From: Bacteroidales bacterium
GTDB lineage: Bacteria; Bacteroidota; Bacteroidia; Bacteroidales; UBA932
Assembly: GCA_017651225.1 (NCBI GenBank)
Contig: JAGCDF010000008.1
Span: 1 to 64,000 of the forward strand
DNA: 64,000 bases
Direction: 5' to 3'
Both the position numbers and the translations under genes were made by a program. The notes beneath the pieces are model-generated. The model was not told the DNA's origin, did no database searches, and saw only the letters and a list, made by a program, of their open reading frames with translations. Below, piece by piece: positions 1 through 8,122 of this stretch (position 1 is its first letter; each line of letters starts with the position of its first letter).

Positions 1-1
1 G

Positions 2-241
2 GTCATCGACACGGGGCTTTATGGAGTCGTCCGGCATCCGATGTACATGGCGACGACCGTCCTTTTCCTGGCCATGCCGCTGGTGCTTGCTTCACCCCTC
101 TCGTTCCTGATCATGTTGCTGTACATTCCGCTGATCGCCAAACGTATAAAGAATGAGGAGATGGTCCTGGAGGAAGGGCTGGAGGGTTACAAGGACTACA
201 AGCAGAAGGTGAAGTACAAAGTGATCCCTTTCATCTGGTAG
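2..241 (+). CDS. Isoprenylcysteine carboxyl methyltransferase-family protein, C-terminal part
   Basis: The gene enters from the left edge; only the last 79 residues are visible, in the frame starting at base 2. They open with VIDTGLYGVVRHPMY, the RHPMY signature of the ICMT/phospholipid-methyltransferase membrane family. A hydrophobic stretch follows (TVLFLAMPLVLASPLSFLIM), then a basic-acidic tail containing EEGLEGYKDYKQKVKYKVIPFIW. The family methylates small molecules, prenylated cysteines or lipids at the membrane using S-adenosylmethionine; the substrate here cannot be told. A hairpin with a T-run at 340-370 lies about 100 nt downstream and may end this transcript. Confidence 0.8.
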   Translation, partial: VIDTGLYGVVRHPMYMATTVLFLAMPLVLASPLSFLIMLLYIPLIAKRIKNEEMVLEEGLEGYKDYKQKVKYKVIPFIW

Positions 242-339
242 ATCCCACTTTATCGGTCAAGCCCGTCGTTGAATGATTGAAGTCGGCGTAGCCCTGCGAT
301 GAACGAGAGGTTCGAGATTCGGAGTGTTTGGTCTACTAC

Positions 340-370
340 AGAGGATTTCCGAAAGGATTTCCTCTTTTTT
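340..370 (+). terminator. Probable rho-independent terminator
   Basis: AGAGGA (340-345) pairs with TCCTCT further on, with an inner TCC-GAAA-GGA tetraloop stem, and six T residues follow directly. It lies in the gap after the methyltransferase-like gene and immediately before the promoter of the next gene. Confidence 0.55.
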
Positions 371-373
371 CAT

Positions 374-381
374 TACCTTTG
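374..381 (+). promoter_or_regulatory. Bacteroidota -7 box (TACCTTTG)
   Basis: Perfect TAnnTTTG match 14 nt before the ATG at 396, which supports that start over the upstream in-frame GTG/TTG options. Confidence 0.6.
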
Positions 382-395
382 TGAAAACGCACGCC

Positions 396-737
396 ATGCA
401 GATTCTTCAGACAACCATAACACGAGCCGAGCTTGCTGCTCTGGCAGAGAATACGTTCGGGGATATGATCAAATGTGTCGCCGATGTGAAACAGGGACTA
501 TTGGCCATTGATGCCGAACTGCATGCAGATTTGGAACGTCTGCTATTGGAAAATGGTTCTGCCGGTGAGGACCTGTGGGGATTCAACCTGTATCCCGATG
601 AGGAGGGAGAGGATTTCATTGAGTATGACTCGCTCATTAACATCCGCTCCTGGCAGGGCAATCCTTCCCGCGGGATATCAAACCCTGAGATTAGGGAAGC
701 GATTGAAAAGATTGTATCACAATTCATTATCGGATAG
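396..737 (+). CDS. DUF5674 family protein
   Basis: 113 residues. The central pattern IKCVADVKQGLLAIDAELHADLE, then DLWGFNLYPDEEGEDFIEYDSLINIR and a final QGNPSRG-EI element, fits what I recall of DUF5674. This is a small conserved bacterial family of unknown function, often next to small helical genes. I chose ATG 396 because the codons upstream overlap a terminator and a TAnnTTTG box. It ends one base before the ATG of the next gene, so the two are presumably co-transcribed. No catalytic motif is evident; the abundance of Asp and Glu suggests a soluble acidic protein. Confidence 0.7.
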   Translation: MQILQTTITRAELAALAENTFGDMIKCVADVKQGLLAIDAELHADLERLLLENGSAGEDLWGFNLYPDEEGEDFIEYDSLINIRSWQGNPSRGISNPEIREAIEKIVSQFIIG

Positions 738-738
738 A

Positions 739-1074
739 ATGCAGCACACGACATTGGAAAACGGCCGTTGGGCCGAGTTGACTTTCCCGCAGCAGATGGC
801 AAACATCGGCAGCGAAACGTCTCGTGTGCAGAAAGCGCTGGAGGCCGGTAAGGACCATCGCGCGGAGGGAGCTTTCGCCCGAGCGCAGGAACTCATTGAC
901 CTTACCATCAAATATGGCAGGGCCGATACCCCTTCACAAAGAAGCGCACTTTGGGAGGAACTCTGCCGCTTCCGGGAATTGTTCTGCGCGGCTTTCCTTT
1001 CCCGCGACCTTGCGGAACTTGCCTCATTGAATAAGTATTTGGATCAATTCGCGCTGATCCGGAAGTCCGCCTGA
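739..1074 (+). CDS. Small helical conserved hypothetical protein paired with DUF5674
   Basis: 111 residues starting MQHTTLENGRWAELTFPQQMANIGSE, followed by predicted helices (SRVQKALEAGKDHRAEGAFARAQELIDLTI). The start is one base after the DUF5674 stop, implying translational coupling. Proteins with this NGRW...QQMANIGSE opening are familiar companions of small conserved genes, but I cannot assign a function. It may form a helical bundle with DUF5674. The 3' end overlaps an open frame that continues into the next, ATPase-like remnant. Confidence 0.65.
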   Translation: MQHTTLENGRWAELTFPQQMANIGSETSRVQKALEAGKDHRAEGAFARAQELIDLTIKYGRADTPSQRSALWEELCRFRELFCAAFLSRDLAELASLNKYLDQFALIRKSA

Positions 1075-1151
1075 TCTCCGGCCTGCTGCAGGCGGGCATC
1101 GTCATCTGTACCCTGCCACTGGCCCTGGCCCTTTCCCCCTGGAACCTGTGG

Positions 1152-1661
1152 GTGGCCCTGCCGCTGGGCATGCTGCTCCCCATGCTGGGAGGCCTGGCGG
1201 CTTCGCTTATTTTCTCCAGAAGGGAGGGGAAGCTGCACCCGGTCTGGCTGATTCCCGTGGGCGACACACGCCATTCATTCGCCGTGAGCGTGGCCTATTC
1301 CCGCGCGAGCGTCTCGCAGCAGTTCTCCCTGCTCTGTGAAAGACTGGAGGCGATGCGGCTCTCGCAGGCGGAGAACACGGCCGTCACCCATTGCGTGGAG
1401 GAAATGATGCTCCACCAGCTGGAGATGGGACAGTCCTGCGGGCTCAAAGGTAGCTTCGACGTGGGAATCGTGGACGGAGACGACCGCTTCACCATCCTGG
1501 TCAAGGCGGCCGGGAAGGCCTTCAATCCCCTGCACGCCTATGGAAAAAACGATCCGGAGGCATTGAGTCTCCGGATCGTGGAAGGTTTCTGTCGGGACGT
1601 CAACTACCGCTATGCCAGCGGGGTCAATTGCGTCTATCTGATTTTCGACAAAGAGCCTTAG
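1152..1661 (+). CDS. Remnant of membrane protein with C-terminal RsbW-like (HATPase_c_2) domain
   Basis: The GTG at 1152 gives 169 residues, but the frame is open back to 1035 and would add more hydrophobic sequence (LISGLLQAGIVICTLPLALA), so the real protein was probably longer. After two apparent membrane segments and SRREGK, the soluble part resembles an anti-sigma-factor-type GHKL ATPase. In particular SLRIVEGFCRDVNYRYASGVNCVYLIF matches the G2-strand end of that fold. The expected N-box (E-x-x-x-N) reads VEEMMLHQLE, with no Asn in the usual place, so activity is doubtful. No ATG lies at a sensible start and the frame upstream closes at TAA 1032-1034. I read it as a 5'-truncated gene. Its stop overlaps the convergent esterase stop within TTAG. 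Confidence 0.5.
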   Translation: MALPLGMLLPMLGGLAASLIFSRREGKLHPVWLIPVGDTRHSFAVSVAYSRASVSQQFSLLCERLEAMRLSQAENTAVTHCVEEMMLHQLEMGQSCGLKGSFDVGIVDGDDRFTILVKAAGKAFNPLHAYGKNDPEALSLRIVEGFCRDVNYRYASGVNCVYLIFDKEP

Positions 1662-3025
1662 CGCCTGCCGCCCTGCTGCTGCGGGACCTCGGGGGCGGTG
1701 AGGACCTGGGCGTTCATCCAGTCGAAGAGGTTGTGGAAACCCTGGGGAGCGACGGCGCCGCCGCCGTTGTTGGACGGCTGGAGTTCGCCCGTCGACTGCG
1801 CCTGGGCGCCCGTGACCTGGTCGTTGAAGACATAGACCCAGGAGAAGTGGCCCATCAGCCGCTGGCCGGGCGTGTCGGTGCCGGTCACGTTCTCGAACAT
1901 GGACAGCCAGACGTTCTTGGCGCCGGCCTCGATGAGGCGCTTGTAGGTCGGGATGCAGTACTCGGTCGGGCGGACCGTGGTGTCGTCGAAGGACTGCACG
2001 AACCAGATGTTCTCGCCGGCGATCTGCTTGATCTGCAGGTCGGAGATGTTGGCGTCGGCGAAGGCCTCGCAGGTCGGGTAGGCGGCCGCGAAGAAGCCCG
2101 GATTGCGCAGGAGCATGTTCACGGTCATGTAGCCGCCGTTCGAGCAGCCGCCGATGTAGACGCGGTTGCGGTCCACGTCCGGGTTCTGCGCGAGGTAGTG
2201 GTCGATGCAGGACTTGAGGACATCGGAGTACAGGGACGGGTGGTCGCCGGCGCTGAAGCCCTTGGCCGTGTCCATCCACATGGTCGGGCACTGGACGGCC
2301 AGAACGTAGGCACCCTTGTCGCCGCCCTCGGTGGTGAAGTGGGATTGGATGTCGTTGCGGATGAGGGCGACGACCTCGTTGCCCATCAGCTCGATGGAGA
2401 CGTCGGTGCCGCCTTCGCCCATGCCGTGCAGCCAGATGATGAGCGGATTGGCCTTGCCGTCGATGCGGAGGGCCTCCGGCTCATAGGCGCCGTAGGTGAG
2501 GGTCTCGTCGCCCGGACGGCCGGTCGAAGGGCCGGTGAAGGTGCCGCGGCGGAAGAAGTCGGACTCGGAGAGGAAATTGCGGAGCGCGTGCGGGGTCTCG
2601 CATTCCACGGCAGTGTATTTCTTGCCGGCGGCCTTGACGCTCTTGCCCTGCTTGAGGGCGACCTTGACGGGGTAGGCCGTGCTCCAGGTACCCATGCCGC
2701 GGGAGACGAGCGGGGCGGCGCCGCGCTCGCGGCTGACCTCCAGGCCAAAGGCGAGGTAGTCGCCGCCGTCGGTCCACTCGCCGCGGTCGTCGCAGGTGTA
2801 GACGATCTTGACGTTGCGCTCGACGCCGTTGGTCTGGACGGTGAAGACCGCCGGATCCAGGACATCGAGTTTTACTTCGGGTTTCACGACCACCAGGTTG
2901 ACGGAGGTGGAGGCTTCGTAAGCGGTGATGCGCACGACCTGCGGGGTCATTTTCAGAGTCTGGGCGCCTGCAGCTGCCGCGACGGTCAGTGCCAGTGCGG
3001 CGAGGAAAGATTTGCTGAGATTCAT
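1658..3025 (-). CDS. Secreted alpha/beta-hydrolase (PHB-depolymerase/esterase-like)
   Basis: 455 residues with a signal peptide (MNLSKSFLAALALTVAAAAGAQ). An N-terminal beta-sandwich-like region of about 170 residues precedes the hydrolase domain. Visible hydrolase elements are the oxyanion stretch LIIWLHGMGEGGTD, the nucleophile elbow GGCSNGGY (Ser295), a probable acid in QSFDDTTV and a probable His in MGHFSWVYV. Related Bacteroidales proteins are annotated as prolyl-oligopeptidase-like or carbohydrate esterases that act on plant cell-wall esters; the substrate here is inferred only. ATG 3025 is chosen because it begins the signal peptide. It lies downstream of, and co-oriented with, the GH2 gene but has its own promoter box. 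The tail is Gln/Gly-rich (PQQQGGRR). Confidence 0.8.
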   Translation of the reverse strand: MNLSKSFLAALALTVAAAAGAQTLKMTPQVVRITAYEASTSVNLVVVKPEVKLDVLDPAVFTVQTNGVERNVKIVYTCDDRGEWTDGGDYLAFGLEVSRERGAAPLVSRGMGTWSTAYPVKVALKQGKSVKAAGKKYTAVECETPHALRNFLSESDFFRRGTFTGPSTGRPGDETLTYGAYEPEALRIDGKANPLIIWLHGMGEGGTDVSIELMGNEVVALIRNDIQSHFTTEGGDKGAYVLAVQCPTMWMDTAKGFSAGDHPSLYSDVLKSCIDHYLAQNPDVDRNRVYIGGCSNGGYMTVNMLLRNPGFFAAAYPTCEAFADANISDLQIKQIAGENIWFVQSFDDTTVRPTEYCIPTYKRLIEAGAKNVWLSMFENVTGTDTPGQRLMGHFSWVYVFNDQVTGAQAQSTGELQPSNNGGGAVAPQGFHNLFDWMNAQVLTAPEVPQQQGGRR

Positions 3026-3068
3026 AAATGTATAATTGGTTTTAAGTATCCGTGTCGGTCTCTGCAAA

Positions 3069-3076
3069 CAAAATTA
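3069..3076 (-). promoter_or_regulatory. -7 box (TAATTTTG) for the esterase gene
   Basis: Perfect TAnnTTTG on the minus strand, about 43 nt upstream of ATG 3025, in the 140-nt gap between the GH2 stop and the esterase start. Confidence 0.5.
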
Positions 3077-3165
3077 ATGATTTCCCGCAGAGATGGAACA
3101 CCCCGGGCCGGACTCTGAACAATCCGGCCAACATTTGGACAATTAGAAGAATATTCGTCCGCTGC

Positions 3166-5235
3166 CTAGAGCGGCAGGAAACTGACCCGGTCGCGGGCAC
3201 CGGTGTCGGAAACAAGCTCGAAGGTGGTCTCGGCGGAGCCCATCTCCAGATCCTCGAACTTCCAGATAACGCCGGAGATCTCGCCGGACCCTTCCATCGT
3301 GCGGACGGGCTCCCCGTCGCGCAGCAGGGTCAGCGAGCGGGCGTTGGAGTAGGCCGTGATGGTGAAAGTCGAGCCGGCGGGGCGCTTGCGGAGCCGCCGC
3401 TCGGAGATGTAGACCGTCTCCTCAGCGTCATTCCACCAGGCTTTGTAGAGGTAGAAGACGTCCTTTTTCGTCTGCCGGTCGCGGGTCACGAGTCCCTTGT
3501 CGTTAGTGAAGAGCCGCGCGGGATTCTCCACGTAGTTCACGCCGTCGTCCGAGTCAAGGAAGCCTTCCTTCCGGTCAGCGACCGGAAAATCGAACAGGAT
3601 CCAAAGCGAGGTGAAATTGAGCCAGGGCATGGCGCAGATCTGCTGGACCTGCGACTCGTGGGCGCGGTTGCCGTAGGCTTCCATGTGGCGACGGTCGTCG
3701 GCATAGCGGTGGATGTCTTCGACATTCCAGCTATGGCAGAACGGGTTAATGCCCACGCCGTACTCCGAAAGATTGGTCACGCCCATGTGGTCGTGAATCC
3801 ACTGCATGGAACCTGTCAGGCCGCTGAAATCGTTGTATTCGTAATACCAGCCATGGTAGCGGTTTTCGGAGTAGTAGTCGGCCTTGAGCTCCGTGTAGAA
3901 GTCGCGGGCGAAGACACTGTCGTCGGTCAGGCCGACGGCGCGCGTCGGGTCGAGCGACTTGGCATAGGCGTACAGCCGGGCGGTCTCGTCCACGGCGCGC
4001 CGGGCGTCGAGCCGACCCTGGTAGACGGGGGTGTTGCCCCAACTGTCGAGTTCGTTCCACATGCCCCAGAAGCAGATGGAAGCGTGGTTGTAGAGGCTGG
4101 TGACCATCTCCCGCATCTGCTCGTGGATGTTGTCGAAATAGGCATCCGTAGCGCGCTCGCCGCAGATGTTGACCCAGGGGATCTCCGTTTGCACGATGAT
4201 GCCCAGGCGGTCGCAGAGCCGGAAGGCGTACTCGTTGTGCGGGTAGTGCGCCAGGCGCAGGAAATTGCAGCCCAGTTCGCGTACGACCTCGTAGTCACGG
4301 TCGATGTCCTCGCGGGTGAGCGCAGACGCGCGTCCGTCCATGTCCTGGTGCATGCTCACGCCGCGCAGCGGGTAGGGTTTGCCGTTGAGCATGAACCCGT
4401 TGTCGCGGTCCAGGCTGAAGAAGCGGAAGCCCACCTGGGCGCGCGCGACGTCGCCGCGGATCCGGACCTCGACGGTGTAGAGATAGGGGTCCCGGACGCC
4501 GTCCCAAAGGTGCGGGTTATCGAGAGCGATGTCCGCACAGACGGGCGCACCCTCGCCGGCCGGCACCGTGAGTCGCTGGCGCTCGCGCCAGACCACGCGG
4601 CCGGCCGCGTCCCGTAGCAGGACCGTCGCGCGGACCGTCTTCGCGCGCGGCGCGGCATTGACGATCCGTGCCTCCAGTCGGGCCTCCGCTCGTTCGGCCG
4701 AGACCGCCGTCTGCGTCAGGTGCAGGCGGTCCGGGCCATAGGTGGTCGGGCATAGGTACTGCTGGCCGAAGGTCAGCAGCGACACCGGGTTGTGCAGGCC
4801 GTTGTTCTTGTTGAAGTCGGAGGAGATGGGAATCATTTCCAGGTCCACGCTATTGTCGCAGACTACTTCCACGACGTTTTTGCCGCGCTGCAGCAGGTCC
4901 CTGAGGGGGACGGTGAAGGGGGTGTATCCGCCCTTGTGCGTGCGCGCCAGCTGGCCGTTCACGTAGACGTCAGCCGCCTGCGCGGCGCCCTCGAACTGCA
5001 GGAAAGCGGGGCGCGCGGGGTTCGCGCGGAACGTGCGGCGGTAGTGCGTCTGACCGCGGTAGTAGGCGGCCGAGCGGCCGTCCACGGCGTTGGTGCTGTG
5101 CGGCACCGTCACCGTCTCCCAGGACGCTCCGTCGCGGGAAAACTGCCATTGGTCCAGAGAAGTCGTACGCGCCTGGGCGGAAGCGCTTAAGGCAAGGGCC
5201 GCGAGGGCCGTCAGAAGGTAGGGAAATGCTCTCAT
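3166..5235 (-). CDS. Glycoside hydrolase family 2 (beta-galactosidase/glucuronidase-like)
   Basis: 689 residues with a signal peptide (MRAFPYLLTALAALALSASAQA). Order: jelly-roll sugar-binding domain (about 25-190, with AADVYVNGQLARTHKGGYTPF), immunoglobulin-like domain (about 190-300), then the TIM barrel. The acid/base is Glu395 in FWGMWNELDSW and the nucleophile Glu491 in TNLSEYGVG; both are present, so the enzyme should be active. GH2 enzymes remove terminal beta-linked galactose, glucuronate or mannose; the exact sugar cannot be read. The signal peptide puts it in the periplasm or at the surface. ATG 5235 follows a TAnnTTTG box by five bases, so the mRNA is probably leaderless. Confidence 0.88.
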   Translation of the reverse strand: MRAFPYLLTALAALALSASAQARTTSLDQWQFSRDGASWETVTVPHSTNAVDGRSAAYYRGQTHYRRTFRANPARPAFLQFEGAAQAADVYVNGQLARTHKGGYTPFTVPLRDLLQRGKNVVEVVCDNSVDLEMIPISSDFNKNNGLHNPVSLLTFGQQYLCPTTYGPDRLHLTQTAVSAERAEARLEARIVNAAPRAKTVRATVLLRDAAGRVVWRERQRLTVPAGEGAPVCADIALDNPHLWDGVRDPYLYTVEVRIRGDVARAQVGFRFFSLDRDNGFMLNGKPYPLRGVSMHQDMDGRASALTREDIDRDYEVVRELGCNFLRLAHYPHNEYAFRLCDRLGIIVQTEIPWVNICGERATDAYFDNIHEQMREMVTSLYNHASICFWGMWNELDSWGNTPVYQGRLDARRAVDETARLYAYAKSLDPTRAVGLTDDSVFARDFYTELKADYYSENRYHGWYYEYNDFSGLTGSMQWIHDHMGVTNLSEYGVGINPFCHSWNVEDIHRYADDRRHMEAYGNRAHESQVQQICAMPWLNFTSLWILFDFPVADRKEGFLDSDDGVNYVENPARLFTNDKGLVTRDRQTKKDVFYLYKAWWNDAEETVYISERRLRKRPAGSTFTITAYSNARSLTLLRDGEPVRTMEGSGEISGVIWKFEDLEMGSAETTFELVSDTGARDRVSFLPL

Positions 5236-5240
5236 GCTTA

Positions 5241-5248
5241 CAAAGTTA
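5241..5248 (-). promoter_or_regulatory. -7 box (TAACTTTG) for the GH2 gene, leaderless spacing
   Basis: Perfect TAnnTTTG with five bases between its G and ATG 5235. Since the box is centred at about -7, transcription should begin at or next to the ATG. Confidence 0.6.
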
Positions 5249-5276
5249 TAAAAAGAAATGGAAAATATTTTTTTGC

Positions 5277-5284
5277 TATCTTTG
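5277..5284 (+). promoter_or_regulatory. -7 box (TATCTTTG) for the divergent + strand unit
   Basis: Perfect TAnnTTTG five bases before ATG 5290; divergent from the GH2 promoter 28 bp away. Confidence 0.6.
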
Positions 5285-5289
5285 AAGGT

Positions 5290-5421
5290 ATGAAAAAAGC
5301 TGCGGTTACCATTTGCCTGCTGGCGGCGGGCTGCGCTGCTTATGCGCAGCACGACAGCCGCGCCGAGGTGATTGCCGCCCCCGGCAGCTTCTACCGCTGG
5401 GAGGATGTCAAAAACCTGTAA
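5290..5421 (+). CDS. 43-residue secreted or lipoprotein-like small ORF
   Basis: A short frame, 43 codons plus TAA, reading MKKAAVTICLLAAGCAAYAQ and ending SFYRWEDVKNL. The start has a Lys-Lys-hydrophobic signal peptide; LAAGC could be a lipobox and AYAQ a signal-peptidase I site. It begins five bases after a perfect TAnnTTTG box, as at its leaderless neighbours, so it is likely translated. Possibilities are a secreted microprotein of about 24 mature residues, a leader peptide for the LolA-like gene 31 nt downstream, or the N-terminal stub of a deleted exported protein. I recognise no family. Confidence 0.45.
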   Translation: MKKAAVTICLLAAGCAAYAQHDSRAEVIAAPGSFYRWEDVKNL

Positions 5422-5452
5422 TGCGTCAGTCAAACATACAAATTATAGCCTC

Positions 5453-6058
5453 ATGAAAACAATCTTCCGCACACTCATCCTCGTCTCGGCCTTGCTCGTG
5501 GCCGGAATCTCCAACGCCCAGGAACCCGCCAAGCTCTACGGCATCAAGTCCGGACACCTCAAATTCGAGACCCAGACCAGTGGGGGCACGCAGTACAACG
5601 AAGTCTGGTTCGACGACTACGGCCGGCTCCGCAAGCAGCACGACCAGATCCAGATGGAGGGTCTGGGGAACTACCACACCGAGATTCTGTACCGTGATGG
5701 AAAAATGTATTCCAACGCCTGGTTCGACAACGAGAAGAAGGACGAGGCCAAGATGTCCGAGGGCCCTGCCGCCGACGCCCCGAACTTCCTGGAGATGACG
5801 GAGGAGTTCATGAAGAAGAACAAGATCGAAATACTCGGGACCGAGGACATCATGGGCCGGACCTGCACGATCTACACCTACAAGCAAAAGTCATTGCTCC
5901 GCACCGTCACCCGCAAGGACTGGATCTGGCAGGGCATCGTCCTGCGGATGGAAACCAAGGGCGCGCTCGGTGCCAACAATACCATGGTGCTCAAGGAGTT
6001 TACAGAGAATCCACAGCTGCCTGCTTCCACCTTCGACCTCCCCGCAACTATCAAATAG
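5453..6058 (+). CDS. Secreted LolA/DUF4412-like protein
   Basis: 201 residues with signal peptide MKTIFRTLILVSALLVAGISNAQ. The mature part looks like a single half-barrel of the LolA/LppX type: repeated strands (KLYGIKSGHLKFETQ, YNEVWFDDYGRLRKQ, EILYRDGKMYSNAWFD) and a late EDIMGRTCTIYTYKQ element before a basic tryptophan strand (RTVTRKDWIWQGIVLRMET). Proteins of this kind bind lipids or act as periplasmic chaperones; function here is unknown. No TAnnTTTG box precedes ATG 5453 closely, so it is probably co-transcribed with the 43-residue ORF. Its end faces the S46 peptidase, four bases away. Confidence 0.7.
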   Translation: MKTIFRTLILVSALLVAGISNAQEPAKLYGIKSGHLKFETQTSGGTQYNEVWFDDYGRLRKQHDQIQMEGLGNYHTEILYRDGKMYSNAWFDNEKKDEAKMSEGPAADAPNFLEMTEEFMKKNKIEILGTEDIMGRTCTIYTYKQKSLLRTVTRKDWIWQGIVLRMETKGALGANNTMVLKEFTENPQLPASTFDLPATIK

Positions 6059-6062
6059 CCGG

Positions 6063-8117
6063 TTAGAGGTTCAGCTCGACGAGGATGCGGTCGAAGTGGG
6101 CGTACTCGCGGAGGATCCACACCACATAGCGGATGTCCACGTTCACGCTGCGGTTGTAGTCGGGCGTGAAGAGCATCTCGGAGGCCAGCGACTCCTTGTT
6201 GCCGTCGAAGAGCAGACCGATGATTTCCCCCTTGGCATTGAGGATGGGGGAGCCGGAGTTGCCGCCGGTGCTGTCGTTGTCGGTGATGAAGTTGAGGTGC
6301 ATCGTGCCCGGGGCCTTCTTCAGGGCTTCCAGCATATCAGCCGGAATACAGAAGTCATAATTGTCCGGGTCGTGCTTGTCCAGCAAGCCGGCCGCGGTGC
6401 TGAAGTAGTCGCAGTGGACGGCGTCGCGCGGGTCGAGCGCCTTCACGCGGCCGTAGTTGACGCGCATCGTGGAGTTGGCGTCGGGGTAGGGGTTGCGCTT
6501 CAGGGCCGTCTGCATCGCGAAGAGCGCGTGGGTGTAGTCGCGCGTCAGCGCCGTGATGTCGGGCGTGCCCTCGGCGGCGTCGATGGCCTGGTTGTAGGTC
6601 ACGATCTTCGTGTCCATGAAGAAGCGCACCAGCGGGTCGTCCTCGTGCGCGTCCAGGAAGGCTTTCATGTCGGCCTCCGGGTCCAGGTAGACGGCGATCT
6701 GCGCCGGATCGGAGAGCCAGCTGCCGTCCCAGAGGAAGGCGCACATGGCGTCGTACTGCTGGCCGAAGCGGGCCTTGACCTCCTGCTGGAAGGGCCCCAG
6801 CATGGCCTCGTCCACATTCTCATAGAAAGTCTCCAGCGTGTAGCGGAAGAGCTCCCGCTCGACGCGGAGGTCGATCTGCTCGAAGTTGCGCGCGGAGCTG
6901 CGGCGCACGCCGGGCACCTTGCTCTCGCCGTAGTTGTTCGCGAGCACGTCCGTGCGGGAGGCGACGGGCTCGATCTGGGTGCCGCGGATCAGGCATTCGC
7001 GGAAATACTGCACGTTCTTCTCCGGGCCGGCGACGCGCGCGTAGCGGTCGCGCAGGCCGCCCACCGGGTCGCCGAACTGCGCGCGCCGCGCCGGGTCGGC
7101 GTCGAGCCAGGCGTCCAGCTCCGCCTCCAGCGCGCGCTTCTCGTCGGCCACGTGGAAGCGCTTGTAGCACTGCAGTTCGCCGAGGTAGAGCTCCTGTGCG
7201 TTGGAGAGGTTGAAGAAGTAGTTCGAGTACTTGCGGCGCACCTCCGGGTCGCGGTCCATCCATTTCTTGATGATGTCCATGCGCGCCCCGCGGATCTCGG
7301 TCTGGATGGGCAGCTGGACGCTCGTCATGAAGTCCGCCTTGGCGGAGGAGGCGTAGCGGTCGGTGCTGCCGGGGAAGCCGATGAGCGTGGTCTTGCTGCC
7401 CTCGCGGTAGCCTTTCAAAGAAATCTTCAGGTATTTGTCGGCCTTGAGCGGAACGTTCTCGGGCGCGTATTTGGCCGCGCTGCCGTCGGGGGCGGTGTAG
7501 ATGCGCAGCAGCGCGAAATCGCCCTTGTGCTGCGGCCACTCCCAGTTGTCCACGTCGCCGCCGAAGGCGCCCACCTGGGCCGGCGGGGCGCCGACGAGAC
7601 GGATGTCGTTGTATTCCTCGTAGAGGGAAATATAGTAGCGGTCGCCGCGCCAGGCGCTGCTGAGCGAGGCCACGTAGCCGGTTTTCTCCTGGTAGCGCTT
7701 CTCCATGATCCCGCTCAGGCGGCGCATCATCATCGCGTTGTCGCGCTTGACCGTGCCGTCCGCGAAGAGCTGCTCCACCTCCTCGGTCACGTCCACGGTG
7801 CCGCGCAGGAACTGCACGCTGCGCCCGGGGATGGGGATTTCCTCCTCCAGGCTGCGGGCCCAGAAACCCTCCTCGAGGTAGTTGTGCTCCCCGTCGCCCA
7901 ACTCGAACACGTCGGAATAGGCGACGTGGTGGTTGGTGATGACCAGCCCCTGGCTGGAAATGAGGCTGCCCGTGCCCATGAAATCGATGGAAACCACGCA
8001 GTTGCTGAGCTCTGCCGTCTTCTTGTCCGCGGAGGGGACCATCCACATGCCTTCGTCCGCGAGAGCCGTTGCGCAGAGGGCGAAAATCACAAGAAATGAT
8101 GAAAATAAGCGCTTCAT
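6063..8117 (-). CDS. S46 family dipeptidyl-peptidase, DPP7-type
   Basis: 684 residues with signal peptide (MKRLFSSFLVIFALCATALA), then DEGMWMVPSADKK. The chymotrypsin-like triad can be placed: His64 in TNHHV, Asp in GDVDNWEWP, Ser621 in GGNSGSPILN. S46 enzymes release dipeptides from peptide N termini in the periplasm and feed amino-acid fermentation. The specificity position lies in LLFDGNKE: a Gly there is typical of DPP7 (hydrophobic P1), whereas DPP11 has Arg (acidic P1). I therefore call DPP7-type; this is inference from one residue. ATG 8117 sits five bases after a TAnnTTTG box. Confidence 0.9.
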   Translation of the reverse strand: MKRLFSSFLVIFALCATALADEGMWMVPSADKKTAELSNCVVSIDFMGTGSLISSQGLVITNHHVAYSDVFELGDGEHNYLEEGFWARSLEEEIPIPGRSVQFLRGTVDVTEEVEQLFADGTVKRDNAMMMRRLSGIMEKRYQEKTGYVASLSSAWRGDRYYISLYEEYNDIRLVGAPPAQVGAFGGDVDNWEWPQHKGDFALLRIYTAPDGSAAKYAPENVPLKADKYLKISLKGYREGSKTTLIGFPGSTDRYASSAKADFMTSVQLPIQTEIRGARMDIIKKWMDRDPEVRRKYSNYFFNLSNAQELYLGELQCYKRFHVADEKRALEAELDAWLDADPARRAQFGDPVGGLRDRYARVAGPEKNVQYFRECLIRGTQIEPVASRTDVLANNYGESKVPGVRRSSARNFEQIDLRVERELFRYTLETFYENVDEAMLGPFQQEVKARFGQQYDAMCAFLWDGSWLSDPAQIAVYLDPEADMKAFLDAHEDDPLVRFFMDTKIVTYNQAIDAAEGTPDITALTRDYTHALFAMQTALKRNPYPDANSTMRVNYGRVKALDPRDAVHCDYFSTAAGLLDKHDPDNYDFCIPADMLEALKKAPGTMHLNFITDNDSTGGNSGSPILNAKGEIIGLLFDGNKESLASEMLFTPDYNRSVNVDIRYVVWILREYAHFDRILVELNL

Positions 8118-8122
8118 ACCCT

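Noticed and set aside
1628..3118. Long plus-strand open frame opposite the esterase
   Set aside because: Mirror frame of a real high-GC gene; sequence is Val/Gly/Ala/Arg-rich with no motif, and the minus-strand gene has a signal peptide and catalytic residues.
3106..3129. Hairpin GGCCGGA/TCCGGCC between GH2 and esterase genes as a terminator
   Set aside because: No T-run follows on the minus strand; too weak to call.
3052..4617. 521-codon plus-strand frame opposite the GH2 gene
   Set aside because: Antisense shadow; the GH2 frame carries both catalytic Glu residues.
5970..8099. 709-codon plus-strand frame opposite the S46 peptidase
   Set aside because: Composition typical of antisense (Val/Ala/Glu/His/Arg), overlaps a gene with an intact catalytic triad.
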